Shown one piece after another: positions 44,207 through 57,223 of a DNA stretch of 64,000 nucleotides. Below the pieces are notes generated by a model that saw only the letters and a program-made list of their open reading frames with translations, ran no database searches and was not told where the DNA came from. Position 1 is the stretch's first letter. Each line of letters begins with the position of its first letter. This stretch comes from Ustulina deusta (Eukaryota > Ascomycota > Sordariomycetes > Xylariales > Xylariaceae): positions 3,286,001-3,350,000 of the forward strand of contig JAJNNX010000001.1 of assembly GCA_023159155.1 (NCBI GenBank), given 5' to 3'. The translations under genes and the position numbers were made by a program.

Positions 44207-47200
44207 GGGGCTACCTAAACTATTATTACTACTAAAATACTTAAGCAAATTATTATTTAAATTAAAGCTTTTAGATTTAATTTTGATATTTTTAATTATA
44301 TTAGTTTTTTAGCTACTATTATTATATAAATATCCTAGTTTAATAACCCTATTCTTAAAAACTAGCGTTCTATAAATATATAAATTAAATAAAAAAATAT
44401 TATTAAATAAAACAAATCTGCATAAGCTAGTAAATATTCGGAGTTGCTTTATAGCAATACAGCAGTTTTATATATAAGCATTAAAATTTATATAGTTATC
44501 AAACTTATTGCTAATATATATATTCTAATTCTAAGCTATAGTTTTAAAAAAATAGTTTTTTTTGTTATAAATTTCTATAGTTCAAAAATAAAAAATAAGC
44601 AATATAACAGCTTTTTATTAATTATAGTTTTAGTTCTTAATGCTCTAGCAATATTAAGCTATTATTATATTAAACTTTTTTAATACAAAGTTTATTTAAA
44701 TAAAGTAGCCGCCCTTAGCATAAAATATAAATTTTTTAGTTCTATTTTTATTATGCTTATATAAAAAAACAGGTCTTTAGATATAAACTGCTTTAACTCT
44801 TTTTTGCAAAATTTGTTCTAGTTTTTTGGGTCGCTTAACTTTAACCCGTTTTACTTTTGTAGTTTTTTTTGTTATATTTTTTGCAATCTTTTCTATAGAC
44901 TTTTTTACAGTTTTGGATTAGCGCTTATTAAAAAATATAATATTTAATATAAAACAATATTAAGTATTAATAAGTATTTATAATAAATAAAAATTAAATA
45001 TAACATATATAATTATATAGAAAGTAAAACAGGAAAAAATTATTATAAATAATATAAGTTAGTTATTTTATTAATACTATAAAACTTAACATATTTTTTA
45101 TAATTAGGCATAAATATTTAATATAAGCTTAGGAAATATACTAAGTTTTAATACTAAGTACTTAATATTGCAAAATAAAATCTATATAAGCAGCTAGTCT
45201 TATAGTTAATCTTAGTTTATTATAATCAACTTTGGCTTATTAAAAAAACAAAATATAATAAGCTAAGTTTATAAAAAATACTAAATATATTTAGCATAAA
45301 AAAATATTAAAAGCGCTAGTAATAAAAGCAGAAATACTTATATAATAATAATAAAATAAAAAAAGCAAATTGCTTATATAGCAAAGCGTAAAAAATAAAA
45401 GCTATCTTACCTACGTAAATATATTTACTTAAAAAAATAAAATAAATACTAGGACTAAACTTTGCGTAATAGATCAAAAGCTATAAAAAAGCTTGCAGTA
45501 TACATAATATAATATAATAAGTTTTATATATACTAATAATAAAAATTAATCATAATATTAATAATTAATAAATAAATAAAATATATATAATAAGTAATAA
45601 TAGTAATAAGTAATAATAGTAATAAAAAACAAAAAACAAATTATATTAGCCGGAACAAATATAATATTAAAAAAAAGTAGCTAAGAAAGCCTTAGCGCTA
45701 GGGAGGTGTACAACGTTTTAGAATATATAGTTTAGAAAGAAAGTGCACCCTTGCATATTGCTAATTAAACACAGGTTTTACTCCATAATAATAATTTGGT
45801 TTCTAAAAAATATTACTAAATTTCTTAGATCTAATATATAACATATTTTAATTATAAAAATAAGTACGCAAAAAACAGTTATTATAATTCTTAATAAATA
45901 ATATTATTATAATTTATATAATTGCTTTATTTACTTCTAGTTTAAATTTTCTTTTTAATATATTTAATATAATATAAAAGTTTTTTTAATTTTAAAAACT
46001 CTTAAGGTTTTTTAAATAAAATATTTAAATTTTATTGCTTTTATTATTATTAAATATTATAAGAACTAGCAAAACTTAAATTTTTAAAAAAGTAGCTAGA
46101 TTTAACTGAACTTTTAAAAATAAAAAGAATTTGGTGCACTTAAACTATAACAAAATATATATTATAAAAATAAAATATATATATATATTTTTTTTTCTTT
46201 TAATATTAAAAAGTTAATTTATTAATATAAAGCTAATACTTTAACAACCTAAGTATATATACTTTTTTTTATAAATAATCTTAAAATAAAACATTATTAA
46301 GCAGTAGTCCTAGTCTAACTATAATAATCTAAGCTATATAGCTCTAATATATAAAAAATATATTTATTTATCCTTTTTTATTACTTAAACAAATATTATA
46401 TAATATATTTCAAAAGTATTTTTTTTATTAAAATACTAAAGCTTTAATATTACTATTATTATTAGTTTTATTTTTACTCTTAGTAATGCCTTTATTACTA
46501 TCTTTATAACTATATTTATCCTTATTATTTGTTTTATAACTAAACAGGTCCTTATTTTTATTATAGCTAGTTAGATTATTATATTTATTATTATATTTAT
46601 TGCTATATTTATTATTCTTATTCTTGGGCTAGGTCTGCTTTTATAATAGGTAATTTCTTTTGCTTAATATAAGATAAAGCTAGTAATTCTCCTGCAATAA
46701 TAGCCCCTGTTCTCTAAACCTACCCTAATAATATTTTTTATTATTAGATTTCTTTGTTGTATTTGACCTATAAAATAAAGATTTCTAAAACCTGGCCTTT
46801 TTATATAAATCTATAATTGCTTTATTGCTTAAGCTACTATTTTTTAAGTAATTATTGTCCTTTTTTATAGTCCGCTAATAATTATTAAGCAAGTTAGTAG
46901 TTCGCATTTTTAAAATTAAAAAATATAAATAATTCTTAGTATTTAAATCTTTTTTTTTCTTTTTTTTTAGCTATTTATTATAGTATTTGTTATATTTTGA
47001 TTTTATAACTTTAATTTTATTTTTTATTGCTTTTAAAATATATAAAAACATAGTTAAAAAAGCCGGACTTAGCTTAAAAGCAAACTTATTATTTTTAAGC
47101 TATAAAACAAGCTTATTTTTTTTAATAAATTAAATTTAATTAGTTTTACTTATATTATATAGCTAGCTTAGCTTTTTGATCTTAAAGGCTTCTTAAAAAT

Positions 47201-50200
47201 TATTTGCTCTTATATATAAATTATTAAATTAATTTAGTATAAACTTCTAGTCCTATTATATTTTTATAATTATTTTTCTGAAGTTGTAGGTTTGCTACTA
47301 GTTAATATAATATTTTATATAAATATATATTTTAGTAAAAATATTTATATTTAAGTTAATATTTAAAAAAAAAAAAAAAAAAATCTAGTACTAATATATA
47401 CACTATACCTTAACCGTAAAATACTTTCTAATTAATAAGTTAAAATTAATCCAAATATAAATCTAATTATAAATAATATAAAATATATCTATAATAAACT
47501 ATTTTTTAAAATATATTTGCAAATCGGAATACAAATTAACTAACTTAAATATAAGTTTTTTTGCTTTAAATTTAATAATATAGGCTTGCTTTGATTAATA
47601 TTAAAAATATTTACTTATTATATAAAAACTTGCTTTAATAGATCTAAAGTACTAGCTTTTTTATAAATTATAGTTTATTTAGAACTGTTTTATTATAAGG
47701 TTTATAATTTATTATAACTCAGAACCCTTAAATTATACAAAACAAAAATTAATATATTTCTATATAAAAGTTTTATTATATATAATTAGCAATACTTTTT
47801 AAGCTATAAGCTTAAACTACTTATAAAATAGTTTAAAATTAACAGTTTACTTTTTGTTTGTTTTAATAATATATTGCCTTTTTTTTATAATATTATCTAA
47901 TTATAATATAGTAGCTATTTCTAGCTAATAATAAAACTTAGCATTTTGTTTATAGTGTTTTACTAAAACTACTTATAATATTTTAACTTAAAAATATATC
48001 TAGATTATTAGAATTGCTATTACTAGATTTAGTACTTAAGCTTTTAGATTTAAAAAAATTATTTAACAAAGTAGTAAAAATAGCCACTTTCCCTAATAGC
48101 CTCGGTATAATTGCTAAACTTTAAAGATTATAAAGCTTAGGTTAACCAGGCCTCCCTATACACTTCTACTTCCGCTTCTTATTTATTATATTAGCTATAT
48201 TTTCTATAACCATAAGCTACCTTAAAAACAAACAAAAAGTTTATACATATTTGCCTAAGAATAGATTTAATAAAACTATTACAAAATAATCTTTTTTAAA
48301 ACTAAACAATAAAAAAAATAAAACAAATATTAAAAATATTATAAAAAATATAAAAAAATATATAATCCGTACATAGCTTTAGTTTTTATAATATAATAAT
48401 ATTATTAGTTAATAATAATATAGTAGCTACTTCTTCAACTTATTACTGCACTATTACTACCTATCTATTACTATTACTATAACAAATAAAAACTTATATC
48501 TAGCAGCTTAAGTTTTAAATATTAGGCCTAGAAATATATTAAATCCCACTAGATCGATTGTTTTATTATAAACACCTTTACTATAATATAAACTGTCTAT
48601 CCTTTTATAATTACGCCTTAGAAAAATAATCGCTATTATATGCCCTATACTATACTTAATATTATATAATTTAGATTATAGCTATAAACAAAATCTAAGC
48701 TTTTTATAAAAAAGCTTATTAAAATACGCCCGGACATACTTAATATTAAAAATTAAATAAATATAACAATAGTAAAAAAATTTTTTAATAATTTTTTAAC
48801 TAATATTAATAATAAAAATTGCTTATTATTAATACAAAAAAACAGTTATAAAAAAGACCCAGTCCAAACAAATATAATTAATTTAATCTATACTATTTTA
48901 AATCAAACATTTAATAATAACAATACAAATAAAAACAACTTTTTAATAAATCTAGTTATAAATAAATTAACTTTTTTTAATATAAAAAATATAATATTTA
49001 AACTATAAGCTTAAGTTCTTTAAGTTACTAATAATAATATATATACTAAGTCGGATATATTTTTTAGTAATAAAAATAACAAAAAGCTAATATTTATAGT
49101 TCTTTAAAACAAAAATTTAAAAAAGCATAAACTAACAAAACTTATAATAAATCTAACTAAGTTTAAATTTGCACTATTTTTTTTTAAATTTTAATTGTTT
49201 TAAAAAATATAGCATATATTATACAAAATTATTTAAACTTTATTATATAAAAAGCTAGTTGTTTTACTTAAATAAAAACCTATTTTAATAAGCAAGTTTG
49301 CTAAACAATTCCTAAAGTATACTATAAAAAAAAAACAATTAAACTAAATATTGCAAAACTTTTTAACTATGCCTTGCTTACTAAAAACTTTCTTTAAGTT
49401 AATATAAAAGATTTTATTTCTAAATTATTAATTTTACTACTATACTATTAATATATATACTAAAACTTAAGCTGGTTAATTTGTTATATTATTAAGTTCT
49501 AGTAAACATAAGCATAAAGCAAATTAATACGGATTATATCTAATATATTTATTAAAAATAAATAAATAAAAAATATTTTTTATTAGATTTTGTCCGGTTT
49601 ATATATTATAATAGTAGCTACTAATATTAAATTATAATAATTAAAAATAATTTTGCTACTGTTTATTTTAAACATATTATATATTATAGCTTAAATAAAA
49701 CTAGACAATTTTTTAATAATTATTTTATTATTTTAATTGTTCCAATATTTAAGCTTATAAATTTACTAAAAAAGATTAAAATAAAATTTTAACGTATTAT
49801 AAATATATGCCAATTTGTACTACAATATATTAATATAATAAAGTTAGTATTAGTTCAAAAAAAAAAACTTTTTATTTTTTTTAATTGTATTATTAAACAA
49901 CTTAATAATATTTTTATTAATTATAAGTTTAATCCAAAAAATAAAAAAAACTATATTAGTTCTATATTTACTAAATTTATTATTAAATATATATAAAACA
50001 AACTTAAGCTATAATTTAAAAATAAATATATATTTATATTAGTTTGCTTAACTAGCCTATATTATATAAAACTTAAATTAAAACTAAAATCAAAATCGGC
50101 TTAGATTTACGACTTTATATCCAAGCTATTAGTATTTTTGCTATAAAAGATATTTATTAATACTTTTAGCTTGTACTAGAATATATATAGGTTTATAACT

Positions 50201-53200
50201 AATATTTACCCTTTACCTATGTTTTACCTAGATTATATTACTAACTAATGCTTAAATATAACTTTATTAATAGTAAGCTTATATAAAATAAAAACGTTAT
50301 ATTTTTTTTAAGAACTATTATATATTAGGCATCTAGTACTAAATTATAACATAAATATTAATAGAATTAAAATATATATTTATTCTTTTATAATTTGCTT
50401 TATTAGAAATTTTCCTTAAATATAAAACTTTTTAGTTTTATTATTTCTATATAATTTCAAAAATATAACAATACAACTTAAAATATAATATTATTAAATT
50501 TAGCTAGTATTATAATAAAATAATATTTATTTGTAAAAAAGTCTAAAATATAAAAGTTAAAAAACGTAACAAAAAACTTAAAAAGTTTGGGCTAAAAAAA
50601 GATTTATTTATTATAAATATTACGTCCTATTTTATACTAAATATTAATTTTTTATATAGTTAACCTATTAATATAGCTTATTTTAAGTTTATAAGTTTTA
50701 TTAAAACTATATAGCGCATTCTTTTTAATAAAATTATAATTAAAAAGTATTATTGCAAGTTTATACAAAAGTTTTAAAAGTTTTTTATTTTTTTATGTTT
50801 TTATTAAATCTAATTGCTTATAGCTTATTTAGATTTATAGCATATATAAAAATATATAAAAATATTAGTTGTTATATTTTTTTTTTTTTTTTTTAGCTTT
50901 AAAAAACCTATATATAACCCAAATTTTTTATAGCCCTACAATATAAAATCTAAAACAAAAAATAGCTTTTGATTTTTATAAATTTAAAAAATAAGTTTAT
51001 TTATAAGCAATAGTTTATATTTAACCTAAATATAATTTTTCTACTTAAGTATAGCTTTTAAACGTTTTTATTATTATAGCTTATATTTTAGCAAACATTA
51101 TTTTTAGCTTATAAATTAATTATTTTTTTATATTAAAATATTACTTATTTAAACTTTTTTATGTTTAGGAAATATTTACCCCAGTTTATAAGCAACTTAT
51201 TTATAAACATTATTATTTATAGCTACTTATTACTTTAGTTTATTTTTTATATAGCAGTATATTTTTATATATTTTTTGCTTTATAATATAAAGCTCCTAA
51301 GAATATTTAAAATATTATAAATCTAATAAGCAACAAAAATAACTAAATAAATATTACAAATAGTACTACCAATATATCTTAAGTATTAGGAGCTCAAAGT
51401 TTTACAGCTAACTCGGCTATTAATATTAGAACACTTATTAAAAAAGCTAAAATGCTTTATATATTTATAATTTAAAAAGCTCCCGAACATTTACTAGAAA
51501 TTATATTTTTAAAATATTATAAAATAGTTCGGAACATATTAAATAATAAATATATTGCTTAAAAAAATTAATATAAATAAGTCTATTTATTATATATATA
51601 TTTTTATATTTATATTTTTATATATTAATATTTAATATTGTTACAAAAAAAATAAATTAAAAATTTAAAATATAAATTATTAGCTAGTATTAAAAACCTT
51701 AATTTAATAAGTTAATATAAAAAAAAGCATTAATTTTAGATTTATAGGCATATTTGAAACTATATATTTAAAAATCTATAAATATTTTAAAACTATAAGT
51801 ACAACTTGCCTAGTATTACAATAATATATAAAAATAACAAATAATAATAATAAAAATAGCAATAGAAAGCTCTATATACTAAAAAATCAGCGCTATTTTT
51901 AACCGCTTATTATATTTACTCTTAAATAAAAAGCTATTATTTTCTAAAAAGATCCGTTATTAAATATTAATTAACTATAAAAATTAAGCTTAAATTATAA
52001 GTTTATAAAGCGCTTTATAATAATATATAAAAAAAATTATAATATTTGTAATAATATTAACTTTAGTTAGTGCTAATTATAATAGGTTAAATATTTATTA
52101 TTTAGTATAAAATAAATATTTTTAACTAATATAATAGCTGCAATCTAATATATAATAGTATTACAAAATATTATAGCATATATATATATAAATTAATAAT
52201 TTTATTTATATTAGTTATAATATATAGCTTGCTTAAATTAATAATATTTTTATATATTAATACTATATAGATAAGCATATGTTTTTTATTATTAAGTTTT
52301 TACAAACTATAAAAAATAAGCTTTAAGATCTTTTGCTTAATTGCTCTATATTTTAAATAAATAATAACTAGCTTATTATTAGCTTACTAGAAATATTTCT
52401 ATTTAAATATTAGATCTTTTAATATAAAAATAGGTTGTTTATATTTTTGCTTTATAATATATATATAATTTAAGCTTTTTTTTTTTTTACTTAGCTTTTT
52501 AATAAAAAAAATATCTTTAGTACTTAGTACTAGATAATACTATATAAAAAATAAATATAATCTAAATACTTATTAGTATTTTTTAGTTTAAAACTTATTA
52601 TTTTTAGTTTAATTATTTAGTAGTAAAACTTAATTATTTTAAAAAAAAAGCAAAAATAAAAAATTTATATAGGCAAATCTAAACTTAAAAAAATAGCTTA
52701 TAGATTTCTAAAAACACTAATAAATCATAAATTTATTACAAAAAAGATTTATTACTAAATAAAAAGCAGTATATTGTTTAATTATTAATAAAATAGTTTT
52801 ACTACTAATTTTTTTTTTATAATTATAAATTATTATTAATATAATAAAAAGCTATAAAATAATACTATTACCTATATATAACTATAAAAATAGTAATAAA
52901 AAATACTATTATTTTAAGCAATTACTAGCTAGTGGGCTATACCTAAATATTTTTAGGTTAGCAACTGCTTATAAAAATATATGTCTATCTATCCCTTAAT
53001 CTAAAATATCTATCCCTTAACCTATTTATTTTTTAATCTATTTAATTTATTATTTTTGCTATGCTATCCTCCTTACTATTATATTAATTTTTATATCTAA
53101 CTTTTATATATTAACTATTATTTTATTTTATTTTATAGTACTATTTTAATACTTTTTTATAAATATATTTGTTTTTTTTTAAATTAGTTCTATTTTTCCC

Positions 53201-55523
53201 TCTTTATTAACAAAGCCTAATACTTTATTTTTTTTAGTCCTTAGTTGTTATATTTTGTTATTTCTTTATTATTTATTATTATATTTATTTAGTTCTAGTT
53301 CAAAGTATATTTTTTTTTAATAATATATACTATTAAGTATTTATTTCTATATATTAAAGACTAACTATTACTATTATATTTCTTTGCTTTATTTGTAATC
53401 CTTTTTTGTTTATTAGTTATAATTTTTTTTCGAACAGTTTGCTATAAATAGCATTCTATTAAAAACTTAAGCTTTAATAAGTTCTACAACAATAAACTTG
53501 TTAGTTGTTCTAACTTAATAATATATTAATAAATAACTATTTTTTCCTTAGTATAGCATTTTTTTTTGTTATTTTAATTAAAAAGTAATAACTAATACTT
53601 ATAACTCTAAAGTTTAATTAATTGTTTGTTTAAATAGACTAACCTAACTATAGTAGTTATTATTTTTAATATAAAAGCTGCTGGACAAACTTTATTTTTA
53701 TATTATCTTATTAAAAATTTATATAATTAATTTTAATACAAAAGGTTAGTAATATTTCTTAAAACATATATTAATATGCTAATATTTAATTTGCTAAGAA
53801 TAATTATTATAAGTATATATATTAAATATTAGCTAAAAAAAATAAATTATTATTAAACTATATATTAAATTTTTTTAAAGTTCTAACTATTTATAAACAA
53901 TATACAAGTAGATATACTTTTAATATGCTTAAATATACAAAAATATTTATAAATATAATATAAATAGGTTAGTAGCTCTTTTTATATTTTGATTGTTTTT
54001 TGTTTTTTTTTATTAGCTAGTATTATATAATTGGTTTAAACTAACTAAAGCTTTTTTTTTTATAGCAGAATATTTTATATTTTTTATATGCTTTTTTAGG
54101 GTTAATATATTAAAAAATAATAAAAATATATTTCTAAAACATAGTTATATTTAGTTTAATATTATTTTTTACTAGAGCTAATATTAAAAAACTTATAAAG
54201 TATAGCTATAATATTTTTATTTTTAATATTATAAATAAGCCTATTTAGTTATTAGTAATAAAAAGCAAATAATAATAAACTTAATCTATAAATATATATA
54301 ATCTTTATTATTCTAATGTTTAACTACTGTTTTATAGTTTGATCTAGCTTAAATTATTTATATAGAAATAACTTTAAGTAATATATTAAACTTTTATTTA
54401 TTTAAACTTTTTTAACGCTTTATATGTTTTATAGCTTATACGCATATAGTAAGCAAACTTTTAACTAGCTTTCTAAACTTTTTTAGCCTACCTTTTTATT
54501 ATTAGTCTTTTTTTTTTTTCTAATCGTATCCTAAATTATTATTAAACCTAAAATATAACTAAAATATAAACATAAAATGTTTAATTAAAAGTTTAATCAA
54601 AAAATAAAAGTTTAGTAATAGGATTAATTAAAAAAATATATATTTATTTATAAAGCATACTATTAAACAATAAAATAAAAGCAATTTTAGCTACTAGTAC
54701 TAAAAAATATAATTATATAAATCAAACTATAAACTGAATTTTTAAATAATATGCTTTATACTATTGTTATAAAAATATATTATTTTAGTTAGTATTATTA
54801 ATAAAAAAAACTATTAAAATTTAGCTACTATAAAGTTTTAAGACTTATAATATTAGTACTAATATAATATTAACTCTAATATAATATTAGCCCAAAAATA
54901 ATACTAAAAATACTTTAGTATTAATTATTGCTTTATAATTACTGCTTTAAAAATATAAACAAAAATAAGCCTTTTTTTTTATATTTATATTTAATAATAC
55001 AAATAATTTTTAAAAGCCTAAACAACCTGCCCTATTATAGAATTTTATTAATAAAAATATTTCTTTAAACATTATTAATAAATATTTACTAAGCTACAAG
55101 CTTACTAATAATAAGCAAGATATATTTGTAGTAAAAAACTTATAAACTTTAATAGTTATTATATTAAACTAGCTATAAAAAAATAAATAACTATTGCTTG
55201 GCTGATCGAGCAATAATTCCCTATAACTATATTTATTATATATTATGTTAGTCACAAAAGGTTGGAACTAACATGTTGTATCTGTACTATGTTTACCCCC
55301 CAAAATTCATGTAGCATGCTGGAGCCACACTGACCAAAAACGGGGCCCACCCCTATAGGTAGGTAGGTACGGCCGCTGGGGAGCCCCTCCAAAGCTAAAC
55401 CAAATATTGACTTTTGGCCCATTAAGATGACGGGTGGCGGCCGCGACGCGTTTCGTTTCTCGAATTCAAGCCCCAAGACCACCTGCCGGACAGACAAAGT
55501 CACCAATTTCGAGATCATGCGCC

Positions 55524-56883
55524 ATGACGACGTCGTTCGCTTCAGAAACGGAGCTTTTGACGGAGCACTTCGGGCATCCCCCAGTTGTTAGTTTTTCTTC
55601 TCACATATTCTCACCTAATATCTATCTATCTATCCATCCATCCGGTCTTCATTCCTCTACCACACGACGGATGACTAACAAAGCTACCTCGTGGTGCGAT
55701 TGTATAGAGTCTGATCGACGACATAATCAACAGCGTGAACATCCTCGCCGAACGCGCGCTCAACAGCGTCGAGCAAGGGCTCCTGAACGCGCCGCCCGCC
55801 GCCCTCGGCTTCAAGGCGTCCAAGTCGCAAGATGCCGCCGCGGAGGATTCGCAGCCGTCGCCCGCGGAGCGCGCCAAGAGCGAGGTCGAGGCCGGCACGC
55901 ATCAGCTGGAGACGCTCCTGTGCGCCAGCATCGACCGCAACTTCGACAAGTTCGAGCTGTACGTGCTGCGGAACATCTTCACCGTGCGGCCGTCGGAGCT
56001 GTGCAACTGGATCCGGCTCTCGCACTACGAAGGGCTGGATTTCTCCTCCGCGAGCCGACATAGCGACGCCAACGACGCGGACCATAGCGTGCCGGCCGAC
56101 ACGCCCACGATGGAATCCATCACGGCGCTCCGCCACCGCCTGCGCGAATCCATGCGGCTGAACGCCCTCTTGACAGCCGAGCGCGCGCGCAACGACGCCC
56201 TCCTCGAGGATCTGCGCCGACTGGTCGGGGACCCGGCCTCGACGGCTCCGCAGGTGAAGGCGGAGAGCGCATCGCCAGCCGCCCAGCGCGGGGACGCAGC
56301 CGCGGTCGACGGCCAGGACATCGTGGATGCGCCCAGACGCGAGGGGGAGGAGAGCAAGACGAACCCTTTCGCCTTCCTGCACCAGAAGGGCGACCTGGCG
56401 TCCTCGGGCGGCGGCGCGGCGGCCCCCCTCGCCACGACGGCTGCGTTCACGCTGTCGCAGATGCAGGCTCTCCGGGCGCTGTCGACGGCGCTAAGCAACG
56501 TCCTGCCGGACCTGAAGACGTCTGCGGTGAATGGCGAGGGGGAGGGGGGCGACAACCAAGGGTCGAGCGCGGCCGGCTCGAGGAGTTGGAGGAGGGAAAG
56601 AGCCGAGTACGTCGAGGCTGCGACACGTCGGCATCTGGAGACGATGCACGGCCTCGAGCTTGGCAAGCACGGCGAGGTCCGCGACGGGGAGTGGCAGGGG
56701 GCCGGACGCAATCTCGCAAGAGGCGAAGTGGAGGGCCTCGAGCGTGTCGTTGCCATGATAGGCGGGGATGGTGATGATGATGATGATAATAACGGCAATT
56801 CTTCCGGTGGTGCTGCTGCGCGGACTTCTTCTTCATCGTCAATACCTACCGAAGTAGACGGCGAACGGATGGACGAGTCATGA
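55524..56883 (+). CDS. MTW1: Kinetochore MIS12 complex subunit Mtw1/Mis12
   Basis: Exons 55524-55586 and 55708-56883 (121 nt intron, GTTAGT...TATAG), 412 residues. The N-terminal 160 residues match the family: LLTEHFGHPPVSLIDDIINSVN, ALNSVEQGLL, HQLETLL, RNFDKFELYVLRNIFTV, and the SHYEGLDF element. A coiled-coil-like stretch follows (residues 175-215, TALRHRLRESMRLNALLTAERARNDALLEDLRRL). The C-terminal half is acidic and low-complexity with a Gly/Asp run. Mtw1 links the centromeric CENP-C/CENP-T side to the Ndc80 microtubule-binding complex. The gene starts only about 270 bp from the AT-rich block and is unusually GC-rich, with many GCG/GCC codons, unlike its neighbour. Confidence 0.9.
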
Positions 56884-57223
56884 GAGTTTCGGAGCAGCGA
56901 AGAAAGAAAGCATACAAGGAACAGGACGAGGCCCTAGGTGGCATGACGCGATTATGAATGACCATTCGGCGTTGAGCATGCGTCGGGAAAATATGTGCCC
57001 CCCCTTGTTTTGGGCGATCGAGGTTGGGACGGAAAGAAGCACTTGAGATTCCGAGACTTGGTGAAAGATGCAATGTTCTCTTGCAAGGACATCAGCTTTA
57101 CAATGACATGGGCTATCTGCATACCATCCACAATATGCCTCTATCTGTATATACTATTCTACAATGAGATGGCCATGCTGTCTTGGCCCATAAACATGAC
57201 ATCCTGGCATCAGGTATCTAAGA
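56884..57223. other. Short convergent intergenic region
   Basis: 3' flanks of MTW1 (+) and the PPR gene (-). Nothing else was recognised. Confidence 0.45.

Larger units (their letters stand above)
42655..55250. repeat. 12.6 kb A+T-rich, gene-free block (RIP-degraded DNA)
   Basis: Composition switches sharply to, by eye, well over 80% A+T. Most surviving C residues sit in CT contexts (AGCT, GCTA), while CA and CG are scarce and TA is plentiful. That is the footprint expected of RIP, which mutates mainly CpA. No open frame beyond about 140 codons survives and those present are low-complexity. Small islands of more ordinary sequence remain near 43,440-43,800, 45,690-45,790 and 48,080-48,180. 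The original repeat, probably one or more transposons, cannot be identified. Neighbouring genes on both sides look intact and unmutated. Confidence 0.85.

Noticed and set aside
43820..44248. 142-codon Asn-rich frame on the minus strand in the AT block
   Set aside because: It follows from a 48 bp minisatellite whose unit length is a multiple of three in very AT-rich DNA. It has no ATG start (TTG), no domain, and no intact neighbouring gene.
55684..56798. Two minus-strand frames of 232 and 257 codons over MTW1
   Set aside because: High GC content suppresses stop codons on both strands here, and the plus strand carries the conserved Mis12 family residues.
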